NCBI RefSeq assembly: GCF_002102255.1
Contig: NZ_LQPH01000122.1
Coordinates: 39,976-103,975 of the forward strand
DNA length: 64,000 bases
Origin: Mycobacterium nebraskense
GTDB taxonomy: Bacteria > Actinomycetota > Actinomycetes > Mycobacteriales > Mycobacteriaceae
Reading direction: 5' to 3'
Positions 24,579 through 38,541 of this stretch are shown here, one piece after another (the stretch's first letter is position 1; every line of letters starts with the position of its first letter). The position numbers and the translations under genes were made by a program. Under the pieces are notes generated by a model, which made no database searches, had not been told where the DNA came from, and saw nothing but the letters and a program-made list of their open reading frames with translations.

Positions 24579-25832
24579 GTGGCTGAGCGATTCGTGGTGA
24601 CCGGCGGCAACCGGTTGTCCGGCGAAGTCGCAGTCGGGGGCGCCAAGAACAGCGTGCTCAAGCTGATGGCCGCGACGCTATTGGCCGAAGGCACCAGCAC
24701 CATCACCAATTGCCCCGACATCCTTGATGTGCCGTTGATGGCCGAGGTGTTGCGTGGCCTGGGCGCCACCGTCGAACTCGACGGCGACGTCGCCCGCATC
24801 ACCTCTCCCGATGAGCCCAAGTACGACGCTGACTTCGCGGCGGTGCGGCAGTTCCGCGCGTCCGTCTGCGTGCTGGGACCGCTGGTCGGCCGGTGCAAGC
24901 GAGCCAGGGTCGCGCTCCCAGGTGGCGACGCGATCGGGTCTCGTCCCCTCGACATGCACCAGGCGGGGCTGCGCCAGCTGGGCGCGCAGTGCAACATCGA
25001 GCACGGCTGCGTGGTCGCCCACGCCGACACGTTGCGCGGCGCGGAGATCCAGCTGGAATTTCCCTCGGTGGGAGCCACCGAGAACATCCTGATGGCCGCG
25101 GTCCTGGCCGAGGGTGTCACCACGATCCACAATGCGGCGCGCGAACCCGATGTCGTCGATCTGTGCACCATGCTGAACCAGATGGGCGCGCAGGTCGAAG
25201 GTGCCGGCTCGCCGACCATGACCATCACCGGTGTCCCGCGGTTATACCCCACCGAGCACCGCGTGATCGGGGACCGCATCGTCGCCGCCACCTGGGGCAT
25301 CGCCGCCGCGATGACCAGGGGCGACATCTCGGTGACAGGCGCCGACCCGGCCCACCTGCAGGTGGTGCTGCACAAGCTGCACGACGCCGGCGCAACGGTC
25401 ACCCAAACGGACAACAGCTTTCGGATCACCCAGTACGAGCGCCCCAAGGCCGTCAACGTCGCAACGCTGCCGTTCCCCGGGTTCCCGACTGACCTGCAGC
25501 CGATGGCTATCGCCCTGGCGTCGATCGCCGACGGCACGTCGATGATCACGGAAAACGTTTTCGAGGCGCGCTTCCGTTTCGTCGAAGAGATGATCCGGTT
25601 GGGCGCCGACGCCCGCACCGACGGCCACCACGCCGTCGTGCGAGGTCTGCCGCAATTGTCGAGCGCCCCCGTGTGGTGTTCGGACATCCGGGCCGGTGCC
25701 GGCCTGGTGTTGGCGGGCCTCGTCGCCGACGGTGACACCGAGGTTCACGACGTTTTCCACATTGATCGCGGCTATCCGTTGTTCGTGGAGAACCTGGCGA
25801 TTTTGGGAGCGGAGATCGAGCGGGTAGAGTAA
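24579..25832 (+). CDS. murA: UDP-N-acetylglucosamine 1-carboxyvinyltransferase
   Basis: This encodes 417 residues. It adds enolpyruvate from PEP to UDP-GlcNAc, the first committed step of peptidoglycan synthesis. The active-site loop reads [10 protein letters not shown], with Asp at residue 117 in place of the usual Cys. Cys is the residue alkylated by fosfomycin, so intrinsic resistance is expected, as in M. tuberculosis. The N-terminal [13 protein letters not shown] motif is intact. It lies just upstream of the rRNA operon, and a weak read-through from murA into rrs is known in mycobacteria. Confidence 0.96.
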   Translation: MAERFVVTGGNRLSGEVAVGGAKNSVLKLMAATLLAEGTSTITNCPDILDVPLMAEVLRGLGATVELDGDVARITSPDEPKYDADFAAVRQFRASVCVLGPLVGRCKRARVALPGGDAIGSRPLDMHQAGLRQLGAQCNIEHGCVVAHADTLRGAEIQLEFPSVGATENILMAAVLAEGVTTIHNAAREPDVVDLCTMLNQMGAQVEGAGSPTMTITGVPRLYPTEHRVIGDRIVAATWGIAAAMTRGDISVTGADPAHLQVVLHKLHDAGATVTQTDNSFRITQYERPKAVNVATLPFPGFPTDLQPMAIALASIADGTSMITENVFEARFRFVEEMIRLGADARTDGHHAVVRGLPQLSSAPVWCSDIRAGAGLVLAGLVADGDTEVHDVFHIDRGYPLFVENLAILGAEIERVE

Positions 25833-25890
25833 CCAAAGTCAGTGCCCCGCAGGGCCGGTCGCCACACCAGGCGGCCGACACCCCGGGCCC

Positions 25891-25920
25891 TTGACTCCCT
25901 CGCTGGATTGGTACTAGCCT
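25891..25920 (+). promoter_or_regulatory. rRNA operon promoter P1
   Basis: TTGACT (25891-25896), 18-base spacer, TAGCCT (25915-25920). Sequence and spacing match the mycobacterial rrnA P1 promoter located after murA. Confidence 0.8.
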
Positions 25921-25966
25921 GGCACGGCTGCTCCCGAAACGGTCTTTTGAAGACCAAGACTGGGAG

Positions 25967-25996
25967 TTGACTCCACTGCCGGACTTGTATTAAGCT
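25967..25996 (+). promoter_or_regulatory. rRNA operon promoter PCL1
   Basis: TTGACT (25967-25972), 18-base spacer, TAAGCT (25991-25996). It is a near copy of P1 76 bases downstream, the arrangement described as P1-PCL1 in slow growers. The flanking CTGGCAGGGTTG is also characteristic. Confidence 0.8.
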
Positions 25997-26043
25997 GGCA
26001 GGGTTGCCCCAAAACGGGCGAAAACAAGTGTTGTTTGAGAACT

Positions 26044-26059
26044 CAATAGTGTGTTTGGT
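26044..26059 (+). other. 5' arm of pre-16S processing stem
   Basis: The leader segment caatagtgtgtttggt is complementary over 11 perfect pairs, plus G-U pairs, to the spacer segment at 27834-27849. The two would form the stem that brackets 16S rRNA and is normally cut by RNase III. The surrounding TTGTTTGAGAACTCAATAG is the conserved mycobacterial boxA region. Confidence 0.65.
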
Positions 26060-26085
26060 CTTTTTTATTTGTTGTTGTTTTTTTG

Positions 26086-26119
26086 GCCATACCTAGCACT
26101 CCCCGTGTGTGGGTATGGC
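26086..26119 (+). other. rRNA leader hairpin
   Basis: gccatacc (26086-26093) pairs with ggtatggc (26112-26119) around an 18-base loop in the transcribed leader, a conserved structure of mycobacterial rrn leaders that may serve antitermination or processing. Confidence 0.5.
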
Positions 26120-26200
26120 AACTTTTGATGCCAGTTATTTGGTGTCTTTTTGTTAGGTCAGATTTTCTCTGATTGTAAATTCACCTCGTTCGCGAGGAGT

Positions 26201-31117
<4,917 letters not shown>

Positions 31118-31204
31118 ATCGCAACCACTTTTCAGTTTCAGTGACTATTTGTCGCTGGACGCTCTGAATACCACACCCCCCACCGATACCAAATTTAAAT
31201 AGAG

Positions 31205-31319
31205 TTACGGCGGCCACAGCGACAGGGAAACGCCCGGTCCCATTCCGAACCCGGAAGCTAAGCCTGTCAGCGCCGATGATACTGCCCATCCGGGTGGAAA
31301 AGTAGGACACCGCCGAACA
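31205..31319 (+). rRNA. rrf: 5S ribosomal RNA
   Basis: About 115 bases, starting TTACGGCGGCC and closing with its complementary 3' strand at CACCGCCGAAC. The internal CCCATTCCGAACCCGGAAGCTAAG is the diagnostic loop. It follows 23S by under 100 bases. Confidence 0.97.
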
Positions 31320-31324
31320 TACAC

Positions 31325-31354
31325 AAAAACACCCCCGGCAACGGGGGTGTTTTT
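31325..31354 (+). terminator. intrinsic terminator of the rRNA operon
   Basis: aaaaacaccccc (31325-31336), loop ggcaac, gggggtgttttt (31343-31354): a 12-bp perfect stem with a run of T. One of the few classic intrinsic terminators in the window, directly after 5S. Confidence 0.9.
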
Positions 31355-31380
31355 GCATTCACTGCGTGCCGGCGCATTTC

Positions 31381-31884
31381 CTAATCGAATAATGTCAAAG
31401 CCGCATTCGCCGATGCGCGTTTCTTCTCCAATGCGAGCAGGATGCGCTTTCGGTCCAGACCGCCACCGTAACCGGTAAGGCTCCCGTTGGCGCCGATTAC
31501 GCGGTGGCAGGGAACGACGATGGCGATGGGGTTGTGGCCGTTCGCCAGTCCCACGGCGCGTGCGGAACCGGGAGCGCCGATCTGTTCCGCGATTTCTCCG
31601 TACGATCTGGTTTCGCCGTATGGAATTGTCATCAGCGCCTTCCACACTCGCCGCTGAAATTCGGAGCCGCGCAGATCGAATTCGAAATCGAACTCGGTTA
31701 ATTCGCCCGCGAAATAGGCGTCGAGTTGTTCGGTGGCCTCGTTGAATGCGGCCGGATTCGGTGCCCAGCCGGTGCGGCTCGGTTCGTAGGTCTGGTCGAC
31801 CATTCGAAGCATCGTCAGAACCGAGTCCTGGCCGGCTAGGGTCAGCGGCCCGATCGGGCTGTCGATGGTGCGGTACTCGATCAT
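31381..31884 (-). CDS. ogt: O6-methylguanine-DNA methyltransferase
   Basis: This suicide repair protein of 167 residues moves alkyl groups from O6-alkylguanine (and O4-alkylthymine) to its own cysteine. The acceptor is C126 in the motif VPCHRV. The DNA-binding helix region PYGETRSYGEIAEQIG and the C-terminal GYGGGLDRKR follow the family. The ATG at 31884 overlaps the stop of the ada/alkA gene by 4 bases. A longer in-frame start at 31905 adds seven unlike residues. Together the two proteins split the functions of E. coli Ada plus AlkA. Confidence 0.95.
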   Translation of the reverse strand: MIEYRTIDSPIGPLTLAGQDSVLTMLRMVDQTYEPSRTGWAPNPAAFNEATEQLDAYFAGELTEFDFEFDLRGSEFQRRVWKALMTIPYGETRSYGEIAEQIGAPGSARAVGLANGHNPIAIVVPCHRVIGANGSLTGYGGGLDRKRILLALEKKRASANAALTLFD

Positions 31885-33377
31885 GCGACCTCCTGTGGTG
31901 GCCATTGGTTAACCGGGTGCTCGAGGGTGGTCCATAGGTATTGGGTGGCGTAGGAGCGCCAGGGGCGCCACCGGGCGCCGTGCGTGACCAGGGTCCGTTC
32001 GTCACTCGGCAGGCCCAGCTGCTTCGCGGCCAGGCGAAGGCCAAGATCGGTGGCCGGGAAGGCGTCCGGGTCTCCGAGGCCGCGCATCGCAATCACCTCT
32101 GCGGTCCAGGGACCTACTCCGGGCAGTTCCAGCAATTGTCTGCGGGCGGCCTCCCAGTCGCTCCCGCTGTCCAGGACGACACTGCCGTTGGCAAGGCCGG
32201 CAACCAATGCGCTCAGCGTCCGCTGCCGGGCCTTGGGGACCGCCAAGTGGACGGGGTCGATCTCCGCGAGCTGCTCCACCGACGGGAAAGTATGGGTCAG
32301 GCCGCCGTCAGGGTCCGCGACCGGCTGCCCGTAGGCCGCGGCCAGGCGGCCGGCGTGGGTTCTGGCCGCCTTGGTCGACACCTGTTGGCCCAGTACCGCC
32401 CGCACGGCCAGCTCCGCCTCGTCGACGGTGCGCGGAATGCGTTGTCCGGGAGCCTTTGTCACCACGGAACCCAGGTGGGGGTCACCGGCCAGCGCGTCGT
32501 CCACCGCTTCGGGGTCGGCGTCGAGATCCAGGAGGCGCCGGCAGCGGGCGATCGCCGTCGTCAGGTCACGAAAGTCGTCGAGCACGAGCACGCAGCGCAC
32601 ATGATCGAGGGCCGGTTTCAGACTGACGACTGCGCTGCCGAACGGAAGGCGCAGGCTGCGTCGGTACGCACCGTCGCGGACCTCCTCGCAGCCGGGCACG
32701 GTGCCGGCGGCCAGATGGCCGAACACACCCTCATAGGCGAACGGGGTGCGTACCGGCAATCGAAGGGAGACCGTCCCAGCCGAAGCGGCTCCCGATTTCA
32801 AGTCTCCGGACGGATCCGTTGCACGCCGGCGCAGCTCCGTCGGTGTGTTCTCGAACACCAAGCGCACGGTGTCGTTGAACTGGCGAATGCTGGAAAACCC
32901 CGACGCGAACGCGATGTCCCCGAACGGCAGGTCCGTGGTCTCGACGAGCAGGCGGGCGGTCTGCGCTCGTTGGGCGCGGGCCAGCGCGAGTGGGCCGGCG
33001 CCGACCTCGGCCTGCAACAGCCGCTCCAGCTGGCGGGTGGTGTAACCGAGGTGGGCCGCCAGGCCGCCGACGCCTTCGCGATCCACGGTGCCGTCGGCGA
33101 TCAGGCGCATCGTCCGCGCAACGACGTCACCGCGCACGTTCCATTCCGGCGAACCCGGAGACGCGTCGGGACGACACCGCTTACATGCCCGGAATCCCGC
33201 CCGCTGAGCGGCGGCGGCGGTCGGATAAAACCGCACGTTGCGAGCGAACGGCGGTCGCACCGGGCAGCTCGGCCGGCAATAGATGCGGGTGGTCAGTACC
33301 GCCGTGACGAACCAGCCGTCGAACCGGGCGTCCTTGGACTGGACGGCGCGGTAGCAGCGTTCGAAGTCGTCATGCAC
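31881..33377 (-). CDS. alkA: Ada-AlkA fusion: methylphosphotriester regulator and 3-methyladenine glycosylase
   Basis: This encodes 498 residues. The N-terminal Ada zinc-binding domain carries C34, C38, C65 and C68 (IYCRPSCPVRPP and CKRCRPD); C34 would accept methyl groups from phosphotriesters. An AraC-type HTH follows (about 85-190, FSSIRQFNDTVRLVFE). The C-terminal half is an AlkA DNA glycosylase with the helix-hairpin-helix LPGVGPWTAEVIAMRGLGD and the catalytic Asp in FPATDLGLR. It is expected both to activate the alkylation response and to excise alkylated bases. It is upstream of ogt and overlaps it, so they form an adaptive-response operon. Confidence 0.94.
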   Translation of the reverse strand: MHDDFERCYRAVQSKDARFDGWFVTAVLTTRIYCRPSCPVRPPFARNVRFYPTAAAAQRAGFRACKRCRPDASPGSPEWNVRGDVVARTMRLIADGTVDREGVGGLAAHLGYTTRQLERLLQAEVGAGPLALARAQRAQTARLLVETTDLPFGDIAFASGFSSIRQFNDTVRLVFENTPTELRRRATDPSGDLKSGAASAGTVSLRLPVRTPFAYEGVFGHLAAGTVPGCEEVRDGAYRRSLRLPFGSAVVSLKPALDHVRCVLVLDDFRDLTTAIARCRRLLDLDADPEAVDDALAGDPHLGSVVTKAPGQRIPRTVDEAELAVRAVLGQQVSTKAARTHAGRLAAAYGQPVADPDGGLTHTFPSVEQLAEIDPVHLAVPKARQRTLSALVAGLANGSVVLDSGSDWEAARRQLLELPGVGPWTAEVIAMRGLGDPDAFPATDLGLRLAAKQLGLPSDERTLVTHGARWRPWRSYATQYLWTTLEHPVNQWPPQEVA

Positions 33378-33492
33378 ACTTCAAGACTTACACCCGCCAA
33401 CCGACAAAACTGGCGGAAAACCGACATGGTAGTGAGTGGGCGGATCAAGCAGGCGCTATGACGCCGGGGATCCCGACGTCATAGCTGGACGG

Positions 33493-33867
33493 CTACGGGC
33501 CGGGAGGGGTTCCGGCGCAGATGCCGCCGGCGCAGGCGCCCGCGCCGCCGGGCCCGGCGGAAGCCCCGGCACCCGGCACACCCGCGCTCGCCCCACCGGG
33601 CCCGGTACCGGCTCCGGAACCACCCGGTCCGGCGGTCGTGGCGCCACCCGGTCCGGTTTCGGGACCGCCCGGTCCGGCAGGAGTTGTCGCCGCCGGGGCC
33701 GTCGTTGTGACGCTGGCCGGCGTCGTGACAGTGGTGGTGACGGTCGAAGTCGTCGGGTTCTTGTTGTTGTTGCCTGAGCCGCAGCCCGCGGTCAACGAGC
33801 TCAAGGCGATCGCCGCGGCGATCCCCGCAGCGACCGAAACACGGCGGGCAGTTGCGCTACCGGTCAT
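33493..33867 (-). CDS. Gly/Pro/Thr-rich lipoprotein
   Basis: This encodes 124 residues. A signal peptide (RRVSVAAGIAAAIALSSL) ends in a lipobox LTAGC with the lipidated Cys at about residue 29. The mature protein is low-complexity: a GSGNNNK segment, a Thr/Val-rich stretch, then a long Pro-Gly-Ala part with repeated GPGG units. A CAGGIC pair near the end could form a disulfide. It lies between the cyclase and alkA on the same strand, so it may be co-transcribed with them. I know of no counterpart at this position in M. tuberculosis. The strong signal peptide argues that it is a real gene despite the skewed composition. Confidence 0.65.
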   Translation of the reverse strand: MTGSATARRVSVAAGIAAAIALSSLTAGCGSGNNNKNPTTSTVTTTVTTPASVTTTAPAATTPAGPGGPETGPGGATTAGPGGSGAGTGPGGASAGVPGAGASAGPGGAGACAGGICAGTPPGP

Positions 33868-33938
33868 GTCAACACCAATCTCTTTAAGGGGCGATGTCCT
33901 TAAAACCCCTTACCCACTGAGATCGGAGATCGATCGCA

Positions 33939-35564
33939 TCAGGCCGACTGGTCGGCGGCCTCGGACGGCGAAGCGAGCCGAGTGGGGCGCTCGTGGCCGC
34001 GAAGGGTCAGGGTCTCGCCCAAAGACCAATGGCCGCGCTCGTTCTCGCTCGCGCCTTCCAGCGCGTCGGCCGTCGCAAGCAGCCGGCCCGGGTACGACTT
34101 GGCGAGCTCGCACAGGCGGGAGGCCTCGTTGACCGGCCCACCGATGACGGTGTACTCGAAGCGCTCCCTGGCACCGACGTTCCCGGCGACGACTTGCCCC
34201 GCCGCCACGCCAATACCGGCCTGGCACTCCGTCATTTCGTTGTTCAGCCGCTCGGCGATACTGCGCGCGGCGGCCAGCGCCTCTTCTTCCGGACGCTCGA
34301 GACGATTCGGAGCCCCGAACACGGCCAGCGTCGCATCACCCTCAAACTTGTTGACCAGCCCGCAGTGTCGGTCCACCTCTTCCACCACGACGCCGAAGAA
34401 TTGGTTGAGCAACTGCACGATCTCTGCCGCGGGCCGGCTCGTCACCAGCTTGGTCGACTCGATGATGTCGATGAATACGACTGCCACATGGCGTTCTTCG
34501 CCGCCCAGCTTCGGTCGCTCGCGTTCGGCGGCCAGCGCGACCTCGCGTCCGACATGCCGGCCGAAGAGGTCGCGAACCCGTTCGCGCTCGCGCAGTCCGT
34601 CGACCATCGTGTTGAAACCGCGTTGCAGCTCACCAAGTTCGGTGCCGTCGAAAACGACGAGTTCGCCCCGCAGATCACCTCGCTCGACGCGCCGCAGCGC
34701 CGCCCGGACCACCCGGACCGGTGTCGTCGTCAGCCACGCCAGTATCCACATCAGGACGCACCCGAAGATCAGGGTGGCGAACGACAAGATCAGCACGCCG
34801 ACCGCGAACTCGGTCTCGGTCAGGTTCCGCATCAGGATCTGAAACATTGCCAGCAGGCCGATGCCGATAACGGGCACACCGGAACCCAGGAACCAGACCA
34901 CCATGGTTCGGCCCATGATCCCGGCCGACAACCGCCGTGGCGGCGGCCCCGCCTCCAGCGCCTGGGCGGCGACCGGGCGCAGCGCGAACTCGGCGAGCAG
35001 ATAGCTGGCGGTGGCGACCAGAACGCCGCAGAAGCTCACCACGAGGAGGAACCGCGGGATGAACACTGTGTTGGCCAGACCGTACAGCGTCGTGTACAGC
35101 ACCGTCCCGATACCCCACAGGATGAGGTCATACATCGCGAGTCGCCACGGGGCCAGGAAGGTGTTGCGCTCGTCTTCGGCAGTCGGCGGGCGCTCCTCGA
35201 TCGCCCAGCGCAACGAGAGCACCGTCCGGCGGGTGATCCAATACGTGCCCACCGCCAGGGCCAACACGATGTAGGCCGGTGAAGCCCCGAACGTAATCCA
35301 GGCCGGCGCGTCATGGAAGATGCTCGGCTGGGGAATGGCGACTATCACCAACAGCAGCGCGACGGCGATGCCGAGCAAGTTCGCGCCCAGGACCAGCACG
35401 GTCAAAATGATCTGGATGCGGATGCGGCGACGTCGTTGGCTTTCGGAGACCCGTCCCAGCAGCAGGGAGCCATACGCGGGCGTTTCCGGTAGCCGGCCGC
35501 TCTGACGGGTGACCGTCTCGAGCACCCGGCCGATGCGTTTTGCCAAGCTCTGGTTGGCCGACAT
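33939..35564 (-). CDS. membrane class III adenylate/guanylate cyclase
   Basis: This encodes 541 residues. About six hydrophobic helices span residues 50-290, a HAMP linker follows ([19 protein letters not shown]), then the cyclase domain (about 345-520). Metal-binding Asp residues are in [10 protein letters not shown] and [13 protein letters not shown]; the lysine of NKFEGD contacts the base. The VNEASRL motif carries the transition-state Asn and Arg. It should make cAMP from ATP and be modulated by the membrane domain. It matches the Rv1318c/Rv1319c/Rv1320c family; only one copy is present here. The Rv1339-like phosphodiesterase at 53707-54489 would break the product down. Confidence 0.93.
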   Translation of the reverse strand: MSANQSLAKRIGRVLETVTRQSGRLPETPAYGSLLLGRVSESQRRRRIRIQIILTVLVLGANLLGIAVALLLVIVAIPQPSIFHDAPAWITFGASPAYIVLALAVGTYWITRRTVLSLRWAIEERPPTAEDERNTFLAPWRLAMYDLILWGIGTVLYTTLYGLANTVFIPRFLLVVSFCGVLVATASYLLAEFALRPVAAQALEAGPPPRRLSAGIMGRTMVVWFLGSGVPVIGIGLLAMFQILMRNLTETEFAVGVLILSFATLIFGCVLMWILAWLTTTPVRVVRAALRRVERGDLRGELVVFDGTELGELQRGFNTMVDGLRERERVRDLFGRHVGREVALAAERERPKLGGEERHVAVVFIDIIESTKLVTSRPAAEIVQLLNQFFGVVVEEVDRHCGLVNKFEGDATLAVFGAPNRLERPEEEALAAARSIAERLNNEMTECQAGIGVAAGQVVAGNVGARERFEYTVIGGPVNEASRLCELAKSYPGRLLATADALEGASENERGHWSLGETLTLRGHERPTRLASPSEAADQSA

Positions 35565-35600
35565 GGTGGCGTCAGCCTAATTTGTCGGCCACGCTCTAAG

Positions 35601-36281
35601 GTGAGTCGGGTGCGTCTAGTGATCGCCCAATGCACTGTCGACTATGTCGGCCGGCTCACCGCGCATCTTCCGTCGGCCCGCAGGCTGCTGCTGTTCAAGG
35701 CCGACGGATCGATCAGCGTGCACGCCGACGACCGCGCCTACAAGCCGCTGAATTGGATGAGTCCGCCCTGCTGGCTGACCGAGGAACCCGGTGATCAGGC
35801 GCCCGTGTGGGTGGTGCAGAACAAGGCCGGCGAACAGCTGCGCATCACCGTCGAGGAAGTCGAGCACGACACCAGCCACGATCTGGGCGTTGACCCCGGG
35901 CTGGTCAAGGACGGCGTCGAAGCCCACCTGCAGGCGTTGCTCGCCGAGCACGTGCAACTGCTCGGCGAGGGCTACACGCTGGTTCGTCGCGAATACATGA
36001 CCGCCATCGGGCCCGTCGACCTGCTCTGCCGCGACGAGCAAGGCGGTTCCGTCGCGGTGGAGATCAAACGGCGAGGCGAGATCGACGGCGTCGAGCAGCT
36101 CACCCGCTACCTCGAATTGCTCAACCGCGACAGCGTGCTCGCCCCGGTGAAGGGAGTGTTCGCGGCCCAGCAGATCAAGCCGCAAGCGCGCACCCTGGCT
36201 GCCGACCGCGGGATCCGTTGCATCACACTGGATTACGACAAGATGCGTGGGATGGACAGCGACGAATACCGGCTTTTCTGA
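35601..36281 (+). CDS. nucS: mismatch-specific endonuclease NucS
   Basis: This encodes 226 residues. NucS (EndoMS) cuts both strands at mismatches and provides non-canonical mismatch repair in actinobacteria, which lack MutS/MutL. The C-terminal nuclease core shows [10 protein letters not shown] and VAVEIKRR, the D-ExK pattern, followed by [15 protein letters not shown]. The last residues [10 protein letters not shown] resemble the beta-clamp-binding tail of the family. The GTG start is 36 bases from the divergent cyclase gene. Confidence 0.94.
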   Translation: MSRVRLVIAQCTVDYVGRLTAHLPSARRLLLFKADGSISVHADDRAYKPLNWMSPPCWLTEEPGDQAPVWVVQNKAGEQLRITVEEVEHDTSHDLGVDPGLVKDGVEAHLQALLAEHVQLLGEGYTLVRREYMTAIGPVDLLCRDEQGGSVAVEIKRRGEIDGVEQLTRYLELLNRDSVLAPVKGVFAAQQIKPQARTLAADRGIRCITLDYDKMRGMDSDEYRLF

Positions 36282-36290
36282 GCTGCGCGG

Positions 36291-36303
36291 CTAGGCTGGC
36301 GGT
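36291..36303 (+). promoter_or_regulatory. -10 element for the Rv1322-like gene
   Basis: TAGGCT at 36291-36296 ends 7 bases before the ATG at 36304, the leaderless spacing seen for several genes in this window. Confidence 0.4.
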
Positions 36304-36600
36304 ATGGCTCGGCGCCGCACACCGCCCCGTCGGCAGCGGCAGTCATTGCCGCCACCGGTGCCGCGCCGGGTGGAGATCGGCCCCGACGGCCACGAGTACG
36401 AAGTCCGTCCCGTACCGGGGGCCCGCGCGGTCAAGACCTACCGTTGTCCCGGTTGTGACCACGAAATACGTGTGGGCACCGCACATCTGGTGGTGTGGCC
36501 GGCCGATCCGACCCTCGGGGGAGCAGACGATCGGCGGCATTGGCATGGCCCGTGCTGGACCCACCGCTCCACGCGCGGCCCGACCAGGAAGTGGTCGTGA
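36304..36600 (+). CDS. small basic zinc-ribbon-like protein, Rv1322-like
   Basis: This encodes 98 residues. A basic, proline-rich N-terminus (RRRTPPRRQRQS) precedes a CPGC pair (YRCPGCDHEIRVG), a HLVVWP segment and HWHGPCW near the C-terminus. The Cys and His residues could bind one zinc ion. It is conserved at this place in mycobacteria. Function unknown. It converges on the epimerase gene with an 11-base gap. Confidence 0.8.
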   Translation: MARRRTPPRRQRQSLPPPVPRRVEIGPDGHEYEVRPVPGARAVKTYRCPGCDHEIRVGTAHLVVWPADPTLGGADDRRHWHGPCWTHRSTRGPTRKWS

Positions 36601-36611
36601 TCGGCCGGGTC

Positions 36612-37076
36612 TCAGGCGGCCGGTTCGACCAGCTCGATGAGAACTCCGCCGGCGTCCTTGGGGTGGATGAAGTTGATCCGCGAGTTTGCCGTGCCGCGGC
36701 GGGGCGCCTCGTAGATGAGCCGGATGCCCTGGGAGCGGAGGTGCTCGATCACGCTGTCGAGGTCGCTCACGCGAACCGCCATCTGCTGGATGCCGGGCCC
36801 GCGCTTGTCGAGGAACTTGGCGATGGTCGAGGACTCGTCGAACGGGGCCATCAGCTGGATCTGCGCGGTACCGGCCGGGGCGCCGCGCACGGCCAGCATG
36901 GCCTCGCGGATTCCCTGCTCCTCGTTGACTTCCTCGTGCACCAGGACCATGCCGAGGTGGTCGTGATACCAGGCGATTGCCGCGTCCAGGTCGGCGACTG
37001 CGATGCCGACGTGATCGATCGCCGTCACCAGCGCGCTGGCCAGGACCTGACGGGCGTCAACTTGATCGGTCGTCAT
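36612..37076 (-). CDS. mcee: methylmalonyl-CoA epimerase
   Basis: This VOC-superfamily enzyme of 154 residues interconverts (S)- and (R)-methylmalonyl-CoA in propionate metabolism. The two paired beta-alpha-beta repeats begin [19 protein letters not shown] and [17 protein letters not shown]. The metal ligands are the His of IDHVGIAV, a Gln/His in the middle and the Glu of VLIELVEP. The ATG at 37076 gives the family length; an earlier in-frame start adds eight residues. It is divergent from the thiolase gene, with a shared 92-base promoter region. Confidence 0.9.
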   Translation of the reverse strand: MTTDQVDARQVLASALVTAIDHVGIAVADLDAAIAWYHDHLGMVLVHEEVNEEQGIREAMLAVRGAPAGTAQIQLMAPFDESSTIAKFLDKRGPGIQQMAVRVSDLDSVIEHLRSQGIRLIYEAPRRGTANSRINFIHPKDAGGVLIELVEPAA

Positions 37077-37168
37077 CACATAAAGGTAACCTGGCGGCAA
37101 AGATTGCGCTTCTCCAGGAGTCCGAATCGGCCGTCCGGGAGCGCCTTAGTAGGCCTGAGGAGATTGTC

Positions 37169-38350
37169 ATGACGACGTCAGTGATCGTTGCTGGAGCGCG
37201 GACGCCGATCGGCAAGTTGATGGGTTCGCTGAAGGATTTTTCGGCCAGCGATCTGGGTGCCATCGCGATCGCCGGTGCGCTGGAGAAGGCCAACGTACCC
37301 GCGTCGGCGGTCGAGTACGTGATCATGGGCCAGGTGTTGACGGCCGGGGCCGGCCAGATGCCCGCGCGCCAGGCGGCCGTAGCGGCCGGCATCGGCTGGG
37401 ATGTTCCGGCGCTGACCATCAACAAGATGTGCCTGTCGGGCATCGACGCCATTGCGCTCGCTGACCAGCTCATTCGTGCCGGGGAGTTCGACGTCGTGGT
37501 GGCCGGTGGGCAGGAGTCCATGACCAAAGCGCCTCATTTGCTGATGGACAGCCGGGCGGGCTACAAGTATGGCGACGTGACGGTGCTGGACCACTTGGCC
37601 TACGACGGCCTGCACGACGTCTTCACCGACCAGCCGATGGGCGCGCTCACCGAGCAGCGGAACGACGCGGACAAATTCACCCGCCAGGAGCAGGACGAGT
37701 TCGCTGCGCGGTCGCATCAGAAGGCGGCCGCGGCGTGGAAGGACGGCGTCTTCGCCGACGAAGTGGTGCCCGTCAACATCCCGCAGCGCAAGGGTGATCC
37801 GCTGCAGTTCACCGAGGACGAGGGGATTCGCGCCAACACCACCGCCGAGTCCCTGGCCGGCCTCAAACCGGCCTTCCGTCGCGATGGCACCATCACCGCC
37901 GGTTCGGCGTCGCAGATCTCCGACGGGGCGGCGGCCGTGGTGGTGATGAACAAGGCCAGGGCGCAGGAGCTGGGGCTGACCTGGCTGGTCGAAATCGGCG
38001 CGCACGGTGTCGTGGCCGGACCGGACTCCACCCTGCAGTCGCAGCCGGCCAACGCGATCAAGAAAGCGCTCAGCCGCGAGGGCATCTCCGCCGACCAGCT
38101 CGACGTCGTGGAAATCAACGAGGCGTTCTCGGCGGTCGCGCTGGCCTCGACCCGCGAACTCGGGCTGGATCCCAAAATCGTCAATGTCAACGGTGGTGCG
38201 ATCGCCGTCGGGCATCCGATCGGCATGTCGGGCGCACGGATCACGCTGCATGCGGCCCTGGAACTGGCCCGCCGCGGCTCCGGTTACGCCGTTGCGGCCC
38301 TGTGCGGGGCCGGTGGGCAGGGCGACGCGCTGATCCTTCGGGCAAACTAG
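37169..38350 (+). CDS. fadA4: acetyl-CoA acetyltransferase (thiolase)
   Basis: This encodes 393 residues. It cleaves or forms acetoacetyl-CoA and longer 3-ketoacyl-CoA. The nucleophile is C88 (NKMCLSG); the catalytic His is in [17 protein letters not shown] and the acid/base Cys in ALCGAGGQG. The ATG at 37169 has a GAGGAGA ribosome-binding site. An upstream in-frame start overlaps the epimerase promoter region and was rejected. Length and motifs fit the biosynthetic/degradative thiolase group. Confidence 0.94.
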   Translation: MTTSVIVAGARTPIGKLMGSLKDFSASDLGAIAIAGALEKANVPASAVEYVIMGQVLTAGAGQMPARQAAVAAGIGWDVPALTINKMCLSGIDAIALADQLIRAGEFDVVVAGGQESMTKAPHLLMDSRAGYKYGDVTVLDHLAYDGLHDVFTDQPMGALTEQRNDADKFTRQEQDEFAARSHQKAAAAWKDGVFADEVVPVNIPQRKGDPLQFTEDEGIRANTTAESLAGLKPAFRRDGTITAGSASQISDGAAAVVVMNKARAQELGLTWLVEIGAHGVVAGPDSTLQSQPANAIKKALSREGISADQLDVVEINEAFSAVALASTRELGLDPKIVNVNGGAIAVGHPIGMSGARITLHAALELARRGSGYAVAALCGAGGQGDALILRAN

Positions 38351-38541
38351 CCGGACTCAACCGGATCGCGCTGACGCCGTCGTGAGGTTGCTGGCGCAAC
38401 ACACACGGGAATTTTTGTGATCTTCGTCATATGGCCCGCTCGCGGGCCGCTGTTGGGGCGATTGCCGGCCCGGCAAGCGGCGTCCTGGCGTGCGCGCCAC
38501 CGGGTGGATGGGTCACCGACGCGCATGACAAACTTGACCAC

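Noticed and set aside
24497..25738. Upstream extension of the cobalamin adenosyltransferase frame
   Set aside because: The extension is antisense to murA and has no domain. The real protein begins at MAIHLTRIYTRTG.
26074..26160. AT-rich stretch before 16S as a foreign insert
   Set aside because: It is the conserved rRNA leader with boxA-like and hairpin elements.
31941..33461. Forward frame of 506 codons opposite alkA
   Set aside because: Antisense to the well-supported Ada-AlkA gene; composition is typical of a shadow frame.
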